A DNA stretch of 32,970 nucleotides from an uncultured Methanobrevibacter sp. (GTDB lineage Archaea > Methanobacteriota > Methanobacteria > Methanobacteriales > Methanobacteriaceae), in NCBI GenBank assembly GCA_902774685.1, contig CACYJH010000018.1, positions 1 to 32,970 of the forward strand, written 5' to 3'. The position numbers and the translations under genes were made by a program. The notes under the pieces were generated by a model, which had not been told where the DNA came from, ran no database searches, and was given only the letters and a program-made list of their open reading frames with translations. Numbering within the stretch: the stretch's first letter is position 1; each line of letters starts with the position of its first letter. Shown one piece after another: positions 17,890 to 26,938 of the stretch.

Positions 17890-17940
17890 GATTTTAGCCT
17901 ATTTGGACTAAAATCTCTTTTTTTACTTTTTTTTTAATTT
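17890..17940 (+). terminator. Terminator after thiolase, possibly bidirectional
   Basis: GATTTTAG (17890-17897) pairs perfectly with CTAAAATC (17908-17915) and is followed by a long T tract. Transcripts of the convergent cobQ gene meet the same hairpin and then ATTTTATTTTT, so it may serve both. Confidence 0.75.
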
Positions 17941-17992
17941 TATTATTATTTCTTATTTTTTATTAGTTTTATAAATTCTATTACTTCTATTT

Positions 17993-19618
17993 TTAATCAT
18001 TAAATATCAAATTATCAATATAATCCATATCCAATGCTTCTTCTACTATATTTGCTAATTTTTCAAGTGAATTTTCCACACTGGTTTCATATGGATCTTC
18101 ACCTGTTTTTATATCCAATCCTTTCTTTTCTCTAAGATAGTTCAACAGTTCCCTTCTTAGATTGTAATTATTGAATATTCCATGGAAATATGTACCAAAT
18201 ACGTTATTCTGATAAGCCCCATCGTATTTTCCTTCGTTATTATTTCCCATTCCTTCCTTAATTCTAAACAATGGCTTTGCACCTAAGAGATTTGTTGTCC
18301 CTTCATGAAGTTCATATCCTGTAACTTCTTCACCATTGATTTTACAGAACATCTCATATGCTTGATCTGATTCATCTTCATCGGCTGTTTTTAGTTCAAA
18401 GTTTGCAAGACTTTGCTTTACAATCTTTTCTTCTCTGATGAATTCGCTTTCAATGTCTAAAATGCCTAAACCATCTATTTCATCAAGTTTGGACTCCTTA
18501 TGGTTCTTATCTATAATCTTATTTCCTAAAATCTGGTATCCTCCACAGATTCCGATTATTGGAATATGCTTGTTGTTATGGAGTTTCCTTATTCTATCTG
18601 CCATGCCGGACTCTTCCAGTTCCTTCATATCCTCTGTGGAATTTCTTGTACCTGGCAGAATGAGTGCATCAATGTCCTTGAGCTTTTCCTTATCGTCATA
18701 CAGCTCGATCATTCTTACTTCAACATCATCCTCTGAGTCAAATGGGTCTATGTCTGTGAAATTGGCTATCTTTGGAAGCTTTATGACTCCAATTATTATG
18801 TGGTCCCTATTGCTTTCAAATTCCTTTGTCCAGTTGTGCTCTTTCAATGATGCGGAATCCTCTTCAGGCAATTGGAGGTTTTCTGCATATGGAACAATTC
18901 CTAAAACAGGAACTTCAATGATCTCTTCCAGTCTTTCAATTCCAGAACATAACAATTCCTGTTTTCCTCTGAACTTGTTGATGATGACTCCTTTGAATCT
19001 TGACCTGTCTGCATCATCAAGCAATAGGAAAGTTCCAGCTATTGATGCAAATACTCCTCCTTTGTCAATGTCTCCTACGAGAAGCACATCTGCATCAGCT
19101 ATTTCTGCTGCACCCATATTTGCAAGGTCCCCTTCCCTTAAATTGATTTCAGCTGGAGATCCTGCACCTTCCATGATGATGATATCGTAATCTTCTTTTA
19201 ATTTGTTTAATGAGTCTATAACCGCTTCCTTTGCAATGATTCTATAGTCTTCATCATCCATCAAATCGTTGTCTATGTCCTTTTGAGTAGCCTTTGTCTT
19301 ATCATATTTTCTAAAGAAGTCCTTGTTTCCTACAGCTTCACCCTGTATGATGACCTGTGAACATGAGTCCCCTTTTGGCTTTAATAATATTGGGTTCATA
19401 TCTACAGTAGGTTCTATATTCGCTGCTTTAGCCTGCAATACCTGCGCAATAGCTATTTCCTTATTTTCCTTTGTGGTATAGGAATTTAAGGACATGTTCT
19501 GTGACTTAAATGGAGCTACCTTATATCCTCTTTTTGTATAGATTCTACAAAGTGCTGCAACTATTAAGCTTTTTCCAGCATTGGATGCAGTTCCTTGAAT
19601 CATTAAACATTTTGTCAT
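17993..19618 (-). CDS. cobQ: Cobyric acid synthase, glutamine-hydrolysing
   Basis: 541 residues from the ATG at 19618, with AAAGGTAAA before it. It amidates carboxylates of adenosylcobyrinic diamide to cobyric acid with glutamine and ATP; corrinoids are needed for methyl transfer in methanogenesis. Seen: an N-terminal dethiobiotin-synthetase-like domain with P-loop GTASNAGKS (from residue 9) and KSQNMSLNSY, the EGAGSPAEINL loop and the GDIDKGGVFAS motif. A C-terminal class I glutamine amidotransferase follows, with PIIGICGGYQILG (catalytic Cys358) and YFHGIFNN (His479). Length is slightly above the bacterial norm of about 490, owing to an acidic linker and tail. It is a single gene on the minus strand, convergent with thiolase and divergent from LonB; a TTTATAAA box lies near 19682. 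Confidence 0.96.
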   Translation of the reverse strand: MTKCLMIQGTASNAGKSLIVAALCRIYTKRGYKVAPFKSQNMSLNSYTTKENKEIAIAQVLQAKAANIEPTVDMNPILLKPKGDSCSQVIIQGEAVGNKDFFRKYDKTKATQKDIDNDLMDDEDYRIIAKEAVIDSLNKLKEDYDIIIMEGAGSPAEINLREGDLANMGAAEIADADVLLVGDIDKGGVFASIAGTFLLLDDADRSRFKGVIINKFRGKQELLCSGIERLEEIIEVPVLGIVPYAENLQLPEEDSASLKEHNWTKEFESNRDHIIIGVIKLPKIANFTDIDPFDSEDDVEVRMIELYDDKEKLKDIDALILPGTRNSTEDMKELEESGMADRIRKLHNNKHIPIIGICGGYQILGNKIIDKNHKESKLDEIDGLGILDIESEFIREEKIVKQSLANFELKTADEDESDQAYEMFCKINGEEVTGYELHEGTTNLLGAKPLFRIKEGMGNNNEGKYDGAYQNNVFGTYFHGIFNNYNLRRELLNYLREKKGLDIKTGEDPYETSVENSLEKLANIVEEALDMDYIDNLIFND

Positions 19619-19955
19619 AATTTTACCTTTGAATCAATGATTTTTTTAATATTTTCATAATATGATTATTCATTTATTTTTTATAAATTATAAATTTTAT
19701 TTTAAATCTTGGCATTGCTTATTTTTTTCATTAGTTATTTTAGTTAATTAAAGTTACTAAAATACAAACCTTTTTATATGACTAAAATCATAAAGTTATT
19801 AAGCATGTAGTTTAATATATATTAGTATAATGTATTACTTTATATAAAATATGTTAAAAACAAAAATTTAACTGAATGAGATATATTAAGAAATCAGTAA
19901 TAAGAAAACAGTAATCAAGAAATAATGTAAATATAAAATTAGGAGGTAAACAGTT
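19619..19955. promoter_or_regulatory. Divergent control region between cobQ and lonB
   Basis: For lonB, TTTATATA at 19839-19846 and the strong AGGAGGTAA RBS near 19941-19949 are clear. An arm ATTTTAGT at 19737-19744 faces ACTAAAAT at 19756-19763, and a further ACTAAAAT lies at 19781-19788 right after a TTTTTATATG box. Such an inverted pair plus direct repeat is a plausible regulator site. On the minus side a TTTATAAA box at about 19682 suits cobQ. Confidence 0.5.
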
Positions 19956-22040
19956 ATGGAAGAAGATAAAATTTTGTCTGCAGATGTTGAAGAATTAGAA
20001 TCTAAAGAAGAACAAGTAGATTCCACTGTAGAAGAAACTATAATCGATGAAAATGATGCAGCAGATGAAACTGTAGAAACTGAAGAACCTGAAAAGGAAT
20101 CTTTAGATGTTGAATTTGTTGAAGATGATGAAGGCAATCGTAGAATCAAGCCTATGATTGACTATGAATCAATTTCAAACACTGCAGATATAGAAGTGCC
20201 TCCATTACTTATCGATCAGGTTATTGGTCACGAAGAATCTGTTGAAACAATTAAGAAAGCAGCAAAACAAAGAAGAAATGTTCTTCTTATTGGAGACCCT
20301 GGTGTAGGTAAATCCATGCTTGCTAAAGGAATGGCTGAATTATTGCCTCCTGAAGTGCTTCAAGATGTATTGGTTTATCCAAACCCTGAAGACAGCAATT
20401 ATCCTTTAGTCAGAACCGTACCTGCAGGTCAAGGTAAAAAGATAGTTAAGGCAAACAAGGCAAATGCAAAAAGCGGTGATGAGAAGAAGATGATGATCAC
20501 CATGTTTGTCACTGCAGCTATTTTCGTTCTTGGTTTATTATACCAAAGAATCTTTGAAGCTATTATTGCTGCATTATTAGTTATATTTATTTCAATGCAA
20601 ATCAAACCTAAAGTATCCAATAGCGCTCCAAAATTATTGGTTAACAATGGAGATAAAAGATTTGCACCATTTATGGATGCTACCGGAGCTCATGCTGGTG
20701 CATTGCTCGGTGATGTAAGACACGACCCTTACCAATCTGGTGGTCTTGGAACTCCTGCACACGAACGTGTTGAAAGTGGTATGATCCATAAGGCACATAA
20801 AGGGGTTTTATACATTGACGAAATCGGTACAATGAGCATGAAAACCCAACAAGAGCTTTTATCCGCAATGCAAGAGAAAAAATATGCAATCACTGGTCAA
20901 AGTGAAAACAGCAGTGGTGCAATGGTACGTTCTCAAGCAGTTCCTTGTGATTTTGTTCTTGTAGCTTCAGGAAACATTCAAGTTCTCGAAGGAATGCACA
21001 TTGCAATGCGTTCAAGAATCAGAGGATACGGTTATGAAGTGTTCATGAAAGATTACATGGAAGATACTGAAGAAAACAGAAGGAAACTTGTTCAATTCGT
21101 AGCTCAAGAAGTAAAGAATGATGGAAGAATTCCTCACTTCGCTACAGATGCACTTGATGAAATCATTTTGGAAGCTAAACGTAGAGCAGGCAGAAAGAAT
21201 GCTTTGACCCTTAGACTTAGGGAATTAGGTGGATTAGTACGTTCCTCTGGAGATGTAGCTATTGAAGAAGGTGCAGATTTGGTAACTGCAGACCATGTAA
21301 TTACTGCTAAAAGATTTGCAAGAACCTTGGAACAACAAATTGTTGACAGATCAATCATCCAAAGAAAAGAATACAGCGTATTCCATTCTTCTGGTGGAAA
21401 AATCGGTATGGTCAATGGTTTAGCTGTTATGGGTGACAGAAGCGGTATTGTAATGCCAATTGCTGCTGAAATGGCTCCTGCAAACAGTAAGAATGAAGGT
21501 AAAATCATTGTAACTGGTAAACTTGGAGAAATTGCATTGGATTCTGTACAAAATGTAAGTGCAATCATTAAGAAATACACTCAAGTTGACATTTCCAATC
21601 ATGACATTCACGTTCAGTTCCTCCAAAGTTATGATGGTGTAGAAGGTGACAGTGCAAGTGTCTCCATTACTGCAGCTGTTATCTCTGCTGTTGAAGGAAT
21701 TCCTATTGATCAATCAATTGCTCTCACTGGTTCCTTAAGCGTTCGTGGAGATGTAATGCCTATTGGTGGAGCTACTGCTAAGATTGAAGCGGCAGCAGAA
21801 GCAGGCATCAAGAAAGTTCTCTTACCTAAATCCAATATGGATGATGTAATGCTTGAGAAAAAGTACGAAGACATGATTGAAATTGTTCCTATTGAAACAA
21901 TTGAGGATGTTTTAGAAAATATCCTAATCAATGGAAGCAAGAAAGAAAGATTAATTAAGAAAATGAGAGAGATCAGTGGTGCGGTAACCAGCAAAGTATC
22001 TACTGATGCTGTTGGACTATCCAATCCAAGCCATAACTAA
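19956..22040 (+). CDS. lonB: Membrane-bound ATP-dependent protease LonB
   Basis: 694 residues from the ATG at 19956. This archaeal LonB degrades misfolded and regulatory proteins at the cytoplasmic membrane. Order: a strongly acidic N-terminus (1-60), AAA+ Walker A GDPGVGKS at 113-120, a membrane anchor of two helices inserted between Walker A and B (about 177-210), Walker B with [11 protein letters not shown], a sensor region with [11 protein letters not shown], then the Lon protease domain with Ser566 in EGDSAS and Lys609 in GGATAKIE, the catalytic dyad. The glycine-rich [14 protein letters not shown] lies between them. The family is usually 620-650 long; the extra length is the acidic N-terminal extension. 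There is a strong RBS. T-rich sequence follows the stop. Confidence 0.96.
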   Translation: MEEDKILSADVEELESKEEQVDSTVEETIIDENDAADETVETEEPEKESLDVEFVEDDEGNRRIKPMIDYESISNTADIEVPPLLIDQVIGHEESVETIKKAAKQRRNVLLIGDPGVGKSMLAKGMAELLPPEVLQDVLVYPNPEDSNYPLVRTVPAGQGKKIVKANKANAKSGDEKKMMITMFVTAAIFVLGLLYQRIFEAIIAALLVIFISMQIKPKVSNSAPKLLVNNGDKRFAPFMDATGAHAGALLGDVRHDPYQSGGLGTPAHERVESGMIHKAHKGVLYIDEIGTMSMKTQQELLSAMQEKKYAITGQSENSSGAMVRSQAVPCDFVLVASGNIQVLEGMHIAMRSRIRGYGYEVFMKDYMEDTEENRRKLVQFVAQEVKNDGRIPHFATDALDEIILEAKRRAGRKNALTLRLRELGGLVRSSGDVAIEEGADLVTADHVITAKRFARTLEQQIVDRSIIQRKEYSVFHSSGGKIGMVNGLAVMGDRSGIVMPIAAEMAPANSKNEGKIIVTGKLGEIALDSVQNVSAIIKKYTQVDISNHDIHVQFLQSYDGVEGDSASVSITAAVISAVEGIPIDQSIALTGSLSVRGDVMPIGGATAKIEAAAEAGIKKVLLPKSNMDDVMLEKKYEDMIEIVPIETIEDVLENILINGSKKERLIKKMREISGAVTSKVSTDAVGLSNPSHN

Positions 22041-22228
22041 ATCTTCTTATTTTTAATTTTTTTATTTTTCTTCATTTCTTATTTTTATTTATTTTTTTCT
22101 TTTCACTATTCTATTTTTAATATTCTTATTTTCACTATTTTTATTTATTCTATCTATTTTTATAATCCTATTTTTATCCATATTTATCTTAATTGACTTA
22201 TTTTCAGCAAATTTTTACTGTCATATTT
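22041..22228 (+). terminator. T-rich 3' region of lonB
   Basis: Long T runs with repeated TTATTTTTATT-like words (22046-22170) follow the stop. Such runs suffice for archaeal termination. No hairpin or gene is seen. Confidence 0.4.
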
Positions 22229-22246
22229 ACAAAAAGTTTATATATT
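22229..22246 (+). promoter_or_regulatory. Promoter of the DUF4012-like gene, same 18 bases as the thermosome promoter
   Basis: TTTATATA at 22237-22244 with a purine-rich BRE. A leader hairpin AGATGT/ACATCT (22270-22275 and 22282-22287) follows, and GGTGA precedes the start at 22341. Confidence 0.6.
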
Positions 22247-22340
22247 TAAATAGGACTATAATAATAATTAGATGTAAAAAAACATCTTGAAAAGAAATAT
22301 GTTTAAATATAATTTGATTAAAAATTATGGTGGTGATTAA

Positions 22341-22823
22341 ATGGCAAGTTCAGCCAGAAAGGTTATAGGAATTTTTGCTATAATTATAGTTTTCTTATTA
22401 GTATTCACTGCATTTTCCAATGTATTGATTTTAGCTCAAGATGATACTGAAGGGAATATTCCTGGAGTAGATATGGCTGCTTTATGGAGTTTACATGGTG
22501 GTTTTACTTGGATTTATCCGGGAAGTTCACATAATGCAAATGGACACACACTTCATAATATCTATATGACAGATAACCCATATCAGGATGCAAAGGAGAT
22601 TATGCAATATACCTATGGCGTTAATCCTCATATTTTAGTCATTATTAATGACCAGGCAGCAGCCCACATATTTGGGGACGATATCTTAGACACTATCCGT
22701 CAGCATGACTGGGGTGAAGGACACTCTCGTGGAGATGCTGTAGCAATGAGTATTACACAGGTAAATCTTTTGCCAGTTATTCCGGATATATTAATGGGTA
22801 ATATTAGGATTATGATAATCTAA
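22341..22823 (+). CDS. Anchored extracytoplasmic protein, DUF4012-like
   Basis: 160 residues from the ATG at 22341, with GGTGATTAA before it. One N-terminal membrane helix (about 8-32) would leave the rest outside the cell. The body holds GVDMAALWSLHGG, WIYPGSSH, DAKEIMQYTYGVNPHILVI and SRGDAVAMSITQ. These recall DUF4012 proteins, a LytR-related outer-surface family with unknown activity; this is from memory and only moderately sure. Many His and acidic residues lie in the middle. The protein may be complete: nothing after the stop continues the frame, and a hairpin pair follows. The next gene on the same strand encodes a polytopic membrane protein, a possible partner in envelope or pseudomurein assembly. 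Confidence 0.7.
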   Translation: MASSARKVIGIFAIIIVFLLVFTAFSNVLILAQDDTEGNIPGVDMAALWSLHGGFTWIYPGSSHNANGHTLHNIYMTDNPYQDAKEIMQYTYGVNPHILVIINDQAAAHIFGDDILDTIRQHDWGEGHSRGDAVAMSITQVNLLPVIPDILMGNIRIMII

Positions 22824-22824
22824 C

Positions 22825-22905
22825 CAAACTTTTAGAAAAAGTTTGATCAAAATATTTTCACTAGTTGGGAGCATTAGCTCTTAACTGGTTTTAACTATTT
22901 TTTAC
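22825..22905 (+). terminator. Double hairpin and T-rich tail, related to the thermosome 3' region
   Basis: CAAACTTTT (22825-22833) pairs with AAAAGTTTG (22837-22845). AGTTGGGAGC (22863-22872) pairs with GCTCTTAACT (22877-22886) through two G-T pairs, followed by T-rich sequence. Order, spacing and core words match hairpins 2 and 3 after the thermosome gene. Confidence 0.6.
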
Positions 22906-23096
22906 TATTTTTCATTTTCATTATTTTACATTTTCACTATTTTGTTATTTTTCTCTAATTATTTTCAATTGTCTTTTTTTCCTAATATTTAAATACTTAA
23001 TTAAATAAAAATAATGATGTATATTTAATCTTTTAGATTATACTAATTAATTTATTCAAATTAAAATTTATTATAAAATATTTATTGTGTGATTTC

Positions 23097-24194
23097 ATGT
23101 TATTGATAGCTCAAAATCATTTTCAACTTATAGTCGAAGTCGGGTTGATTTTACTTGCTACCATGATATTTATTTTAAATCTAGTTCCACTTTCCTTAAG
23201 TGTAGTAACTTTCCTTTCATTGTTTCTATCAGGAGGTTTTACACTTTTATTCGGTGCGGACTTGATATTTTTAGTATTGTCATTTGGTCAGCACGAATTT
23301 ACTCACCCATTCGGACCAATTGCTCTTTTGGCTATTATGACTGCATTAGCTTCGCTGAAGGTGATGCAAGAGTCGGGAGTTAATGTAGCACGGCTGAAAA
23401 GGATAGTTTTCATATTCCTTGGTGGAATTACTATCTTTGGGGGAGCAATGCACAGATCTTTCTTGTTATTATGGTTTGTAGGTCTATTTATAGGATATAC
23501 AATTATTTCCAAATCATTCAGACAGAAATCCATTCTTACACTTAGAAGAATTTTGGCCTTTTTCGGACTGGGAATAGTTGCTTTCGGACTTTTAGAAATC
23601 GTTGCAAGAATTACTGGTATGGAGGTTTTCTCTCCAATGCTAAGGATTTCAAGATTGGCTCAAAACTCAGTATCCAGTTTAAAATTGGTGGTTGAGAACA
23701 CTTGGTTGATCGGGCATGACCCTGCTTCTTCCTACTGGTCTAATAGTTCCGGATTTGCAGATGGATATATCAGTTTACCGATGCAATTTATTTTGATGTT
23801 TGGTTTACCGTTCCCTCTCTTCTTTGGTCTATTGGTAACTAAGAAGGATACAATCGATTATATGCTTCCAGGTATTTTCGGTTATGCTTATGACTTTGGA
23901 TATATTACATTCATCATATTGCTCTTGTTAGTGTTAGGAACAATTGTAGTTGGATTAAAAATCCTTGTTGAGTACAGACGTAAAAGAGAAAGCAAAAACA
24001 GGAAATATTTAGGTAAGGAAGTTCTTTTAATAGGTTCCCTTACTGGTTTCATTTCTCAAGCAATCATCGGTCTTTTCTTATTTAACAGGACCGTTAATGG
24101 TATGGCTTTATTGACTTTCCTGTTCCTCGGATCTTTAGTCTTGGCTCATACAGTTACTATTAGAAGAGACAGTAATGAAGCTGTAAGCAGATAA
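23097..24194 (+). CDS. Polytopic membrane protein of unknown function
   Basis: 365 residues from the ATG at 23097, chosen because GTGA lies at 23089-23092; a TTG at 23085 is rejected. About nine to ten hydrophobic segments span the sequence, for example around residues 10-30, 33-60, 70-90, 100-120, 125-145, 155-175, 225-245, 260-290 and 310-355. A larger polar loop at about 185-225 holds VVENTWLIGHDPASSYWSNSSGFADGY split by aromatic residues, probably outside. A basic cytoplasmic loop YRRKRESKNRK lies near 300. This loop-plus-helices layout is reminiscent of envelope polysaccharide polymerases or ligases, but no motif settles it. It follows the DUF4012-like gene on the same strand after a hairpin-containing gap and may have its own TATA-like box (ATTTAAATAC near 22986). 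Confidence 0.75.
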   Translation: MLLIAQNHFQLIVEVGLILLATMIFILNLVPLSLSVVTFLSLFLSGGFTLLFGADLIFLVLSFGQHEFTHPFGPIALLAIMTALASLKVMQESGVNVARLKRIVFIFLGGITIFGGAMHRSFLLLWFVGLFIGYTIISKSFRQKSILTLRRILAFFGLGIVAFGLLEIVARITGMEVFSPMLRISRLAQNSVSSLKLVVENTWLIGHDPASSYWSNSSGFADGYISLPMQFILMFGLPFPLFFGLLVTKKDTIDYMLPGIFGYAYDFGYITFIILLLLVLGTIVVGLKILVEYRRKRESKNRKYLGKEVLLIGSLTGFISQAIIGLFLFNRTVNGMALLTFLFLGSLVLAHTVTIRRDSNEAVSR

Positions 24195-24411
24195 TCCAAA
24201 CTTTTCTTTTTTCTATTTTTTTATTAAATATTTTTTCTATTTTTTTATTAACTATTTTTTCAATTATTTTATTTTCATATTCTCTAATTTTTTTAAAAAT
24301 AGTAATATTTAATTATAAACATTAATAAAAATATTATTGTATTATTAATTTAATTAATATTAAATTTTAGATAAAAAATTTAGATTAAAAACAATACTTT
24401 TGGTGATTATT

Positions 24412-25332
24412 TTGATAATTGGTGGTTCAGCATCACAAAAATTGGCAGCAAATGTTGCAAAGGAATTAGGAGAAACCTTATGTCCTCTTGAAACTAAAAA
24501 ATTCCCAGATGGTGAAAGATATATTAGAATCAAGGGAGAAGTTGAAAAGAATGTAACAGTCATTCAATCAACAGGTTTTCCTCAAGATGAAAATTTAATT
24601 GAATTATTGTTTATACTCAGAACTCTTAAAGACCTTGGAGCAGAGCACATCAAAGTGGTTGTTCCATATTTAGGTTATGGTAGACAAGAATTAAGATTTA
24701 AGGATGGAGAAGCTATTTCTGCTCAATTGGTAGCTAATCTAATTGAAGAATCCGGTGCAGATGAATTCATTTCCATCAACTTGCACGAAGATAGCGTTAG
24801 GGACTTCTTCAATATACCAACTGCAAACCTTTCTGCTATGCCTCCAATTGCTGAATACCTTGCAGATAAAGTTGAAAATCCTATTATCATAGCTCCTGAT
24901 AAAGGCGCATTAGGATTTGCAGAGGAAATCGCTGAAATTCTTGGCTGCAACTGTACCTATATGAGCAAAGTCAGATTAGGTCCTGATAAGGTTGAAACAA
25001 GAATCGTTGATGTTCAATGTGATTTCGACACTGAAGATCTTGATAAGGTCAAAAAGGATTCTAAAGTCAATATAGATTCAGTTAAAGGAAAAGAGGCAAT
25101 CATCATTGATGACATCATAGCTACAGGCGGTACAATCGTCAATGCAATCGGCATCCTAAAGGAACATGGTGCAAAATCTGTAGATGTATGTTGTGTTCAC
25201 CCAGTGCTTGTTAACGATGCTGTATTAAAGATCATGGCTGCTGGTGCTCGTGACTTGTCAAGTACAGACACCTTGACATCAGATGTCAGCACAATTTCTT
25301 TAGCGAAACTTATCGCAGACGCTTTAAGATAA
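24412..25332 (+). CDS. prs: Ribose-phosphate pyrophosphokinase (PRPP synthetase)
   Basis: 306 residues, starting at a TTG at 24412. GGTGA at 24402-24406 is correctly spaced for it, and the product then begins MIIGGSASQKLA as archaeal relatives do; the earlier TTG at 24400 would put the RBS inside the gene. It makes PRPP from ribose 5-phosphate and ATP for purine, pyrimidine, His, Trp and cofactor synthesis, in the cytosol. Seen: KFPDGERYIRI, the flexible catalytic loop PYLGYGRQELRF, the divalent metal and ATP region SINLHEDSVRDFF, APDKGALGFAEE, and the PRPP-binding loop IIIDDIIATGGT. Length is typical of the archaeal class. It is monocistronic, with T-rich flanks on both sides. Confidence 0.96.
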   Translation: MIIGGSASQKLAANVAKELGETLCPLETKKFPDGERYIRIKGEVEKNVTVIQSTGFPQDENLIELLFILRTLKDLGAEHIKVVVPYLGYGRQELRFKDGEAISAQLVANLIEESGADEFISINLHEDSVRDFFNIPTANLSAMPPIAEYLADKVENPIIIAPDKGALGFAEEIAEILGCNCTYMSKVRLGPDKVETRIVDVQCDFDTEDLDKVKKDSKVNIDSVKGKEAIIIDDIIATGGTIVNAIGILKEHGAKSVDVCCVHPVLVNDAVLKIMAAGARDLSSTDTLTSDVSTISLAKLIADALR

Positions 25333-25448
25333 ATTTATATTTTAAAAAATATTTTTATTTTTTATTTTTTCTTATTTTTCTTATTTTCTTTAAAAAAGTA
25401 TTACTGCTTATTCATTGCAATAATAATTGTTTTATTTATTAACAATAG

Positions 25449-25456
25449 TTTTATAT
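25449..25456 (+). promoter_or_regulatory. Probable hypA promoter
   Basis: TTTTATAT after a purine-rich stretch. Transcription near 25480 would leave a leader of about 30 bases before the ATG at 25513. Assigned by motif and spacing. Confidence 0.45.
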
Positions 25457-25512
25457 TACATTAATGAAAATATTATATTATAATTTAATTAATTTATATT
25501 TGGAGATATGGA

Positions 25513-25902
25513 ATGCACGAATTTGCTATGGCTCAAGGGATTTTCAGCACAGTTTATGACACAGCGGAAGCTAATGACGCGATTGAAGTAACTGAAGTTG
25601 TTATTGAAATCGGAAGATTGGCTATGTTGAATCCTGAACAATTGAAGTTTATGCTTGGCGTTATGTTTGAAGGCGAAGAGCTGACTAAGAATGCCAAGAT
25701 GATCATTAATACTATTGATGTTGATATCAAATGTCACAATTGTGGCTTTGAAGGTGTAGGTGATATTGATGACAGTGACCATTATGCGCCTATGATCTTA
25801 TGCCCTGAATGTGAAAGTCATAGGGTTGAAGTTATAAACGGTAAGGACATTACTGTCAGAAGCATCAGTATTGAAAAAGAAGATGATGAAAGTGAGGAAT
25901 AA
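25513..25902 (+). CDS. hypA: Hydrogenase nickel-insertion protein HypA
   Basis: 129 residues from the ATG at 25513, with GGAG at 25502-25505. With HypB it delivers nickel to the large subunits of [NiFe] hydrogenases, which methanogens need to use H2. Seen: N-terminal nickel-binding MHE (His2, Glu3), and a zinc ribbon with Cys74-x-x-Cys77 and Cys97-x-x-Cys100. The C-terminus carries an acidic extension (KEDDESEE), giving slightly more than the usual 113-125 residues. The hypB gene follows 142 bases downstream. Confidence 0.97.
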   Translation: MHEFAMAQGIFSTVYDTAEANDAIEVTEVVIEIGRLAMLNPEQLKFMLGVMFEGEELTKNAKMIINTIDVDIKCHNCGFEGVGDIDDSDHYAPMILCPECESHRVEVINGKDITVRSISIEKEDDESEE

Positions 25903-26044
25903 ATCACTATAAAAAATTCTATTGTTTTAATTAATACTTCAATTAAGAATCCTTATACTTTTATCATAAACTATCAAAAATATTGTCCAAATTTTTAAAA
26001 TTATTAAACTTATTATGAAATTATATGTTTAGAAGGTGAATCAT

Positions 26045-26773
26045 ATGCATAAGATTGCAGATGTAGAGATAGCAAAGAACATTATGGCTGCTAATGACAA
26101 ATTAGCACATAAGAATTTACATTTATTGGAAGACCACAATATCTTTTGTGTAGACTTCGTTGGAGCTATTGGATCTGGTAAAACAGCTCTTATTGAAGAC
26201 TTGATTGATAATCTTGATGAAAAAGTCGGTGTACTTGCTGGAGATATTATCAGTGATTTTGATGCTGATAGGATTAAAGCTCACAATGCACCTGTTGTAG
26301 GATTGAATACAGGTACTGAATGTCACTTGGATGCACACTTGGTAGGTCATGGTTTAGGTGACCTTCCTCTTGATGATATTGATTATCTTTTCATTGAAAA
26401 TGTAGGTAATTTAATTTGTCCAGTTGACTTCCAATTAGGTTCTCATATGAGAGTTGTTGTTGTAAGTGTTACCGAAGGTGACGACACTGTAGAGAAACAC
26501 CCTTACATTTTCAAAGACTCTGACTTGATTATCATTAATAAAATCGATTTGGCTGATGCAGTCGGTGCAAGCACTGACAAGATGGTTGCTGATGCTAAAA
26601 AACTTAATCCTGACGTTAAAGTCATAACTACCAGTTTAAAAGAAGGTATAGGATTAGATGATGTGATTGAAGCTATTAAAGATGCTAAAGCTCATCCAGC
26701 TGAACATCACCATCATGACCACGATCATGAACATGATCATCATGACCACGATCATGGTCATCACCATCACTAA
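26045..26773 (+). CDS. hypB: Hydrogenase nickel-insertion GTPase HypB with C-terminal histidine tail
   Basis: 242 residues from the ATG at 26045, with GAAGGTGA at 26032-26039; the GTG inside that site is rejected. It is a SIMIBI-class GTPase that works with HypA to load nickel into [NiFe] hydrogenase. Seen: Walker A GAIGSGKT at 40-47, metal site Cys93-His94 and Cys125 (in the same arrangement as the zinc site of archaeal HypB), the base-recognition motif NKID, and SLKEGIGLDD. The last 26 residues are almost only His, Asp and Glu, 16 of them His, and probably store nickel. In bacterial HypB such a stretch is normally at the N-terminus, so the C-terminal position is notable. Confidence 0.97.
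   Translation: MHKIADVEIAKNIMAANDKLAHKNLHLLEDHNIFCVDFVGAIGSGKTALIEDLIDNLDEKVGVLAGDIISDFDADRIKAHNAPVVGLNTGTECHLDAHLVGHGLGDLPLDDIDYLFIENVGNLICPVDFQLGSHMRVVVVSVTEGDDTVEKHPYIFKDSDLIIINKIDLADAVGASTDKMVADAKKLNPDVKVITTSLKEGIGLDDVIEAIKDAKAHPAEHHHHDHDHEHDHHDHDHGHHHH
26711..26764 (+). repeat. 27-bp in-frame repeat coding the HypB histidine tail
   Basis: CATCATGACCACGATCATG at 26711-26729 recurs exactly at 26738-26756, a 27-bp (9-codon) step. The tail looks to have grown by tandem duplication, and its length may vary between strains. Confidence 0.85.
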
Positions 26774-26938
26774 CCTTTTTCTTTTTTTATTTTTCATTTT
26801 TTGATAATTTTTATTAGAATTTCAAAATCTATTTTTTCTTTTTTTTAATTTTTATTTCCATTATTTTGCTGTTTTTTATTAAATTTTTACTAAAATTTAT
26901 TAAGTATTAATAAAATAATATTTATAAAAGGTGATTTC

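Noticed and set aside
22341..23096. Frameshift or truncation of the 160-residue DUF4012-like gene
   Set aside because: No continuation of similar sequence is visible in another frame after the stop; a hairpin pair follows instead. A shorter family member is simpler, though truncation cannot be fully excluded.
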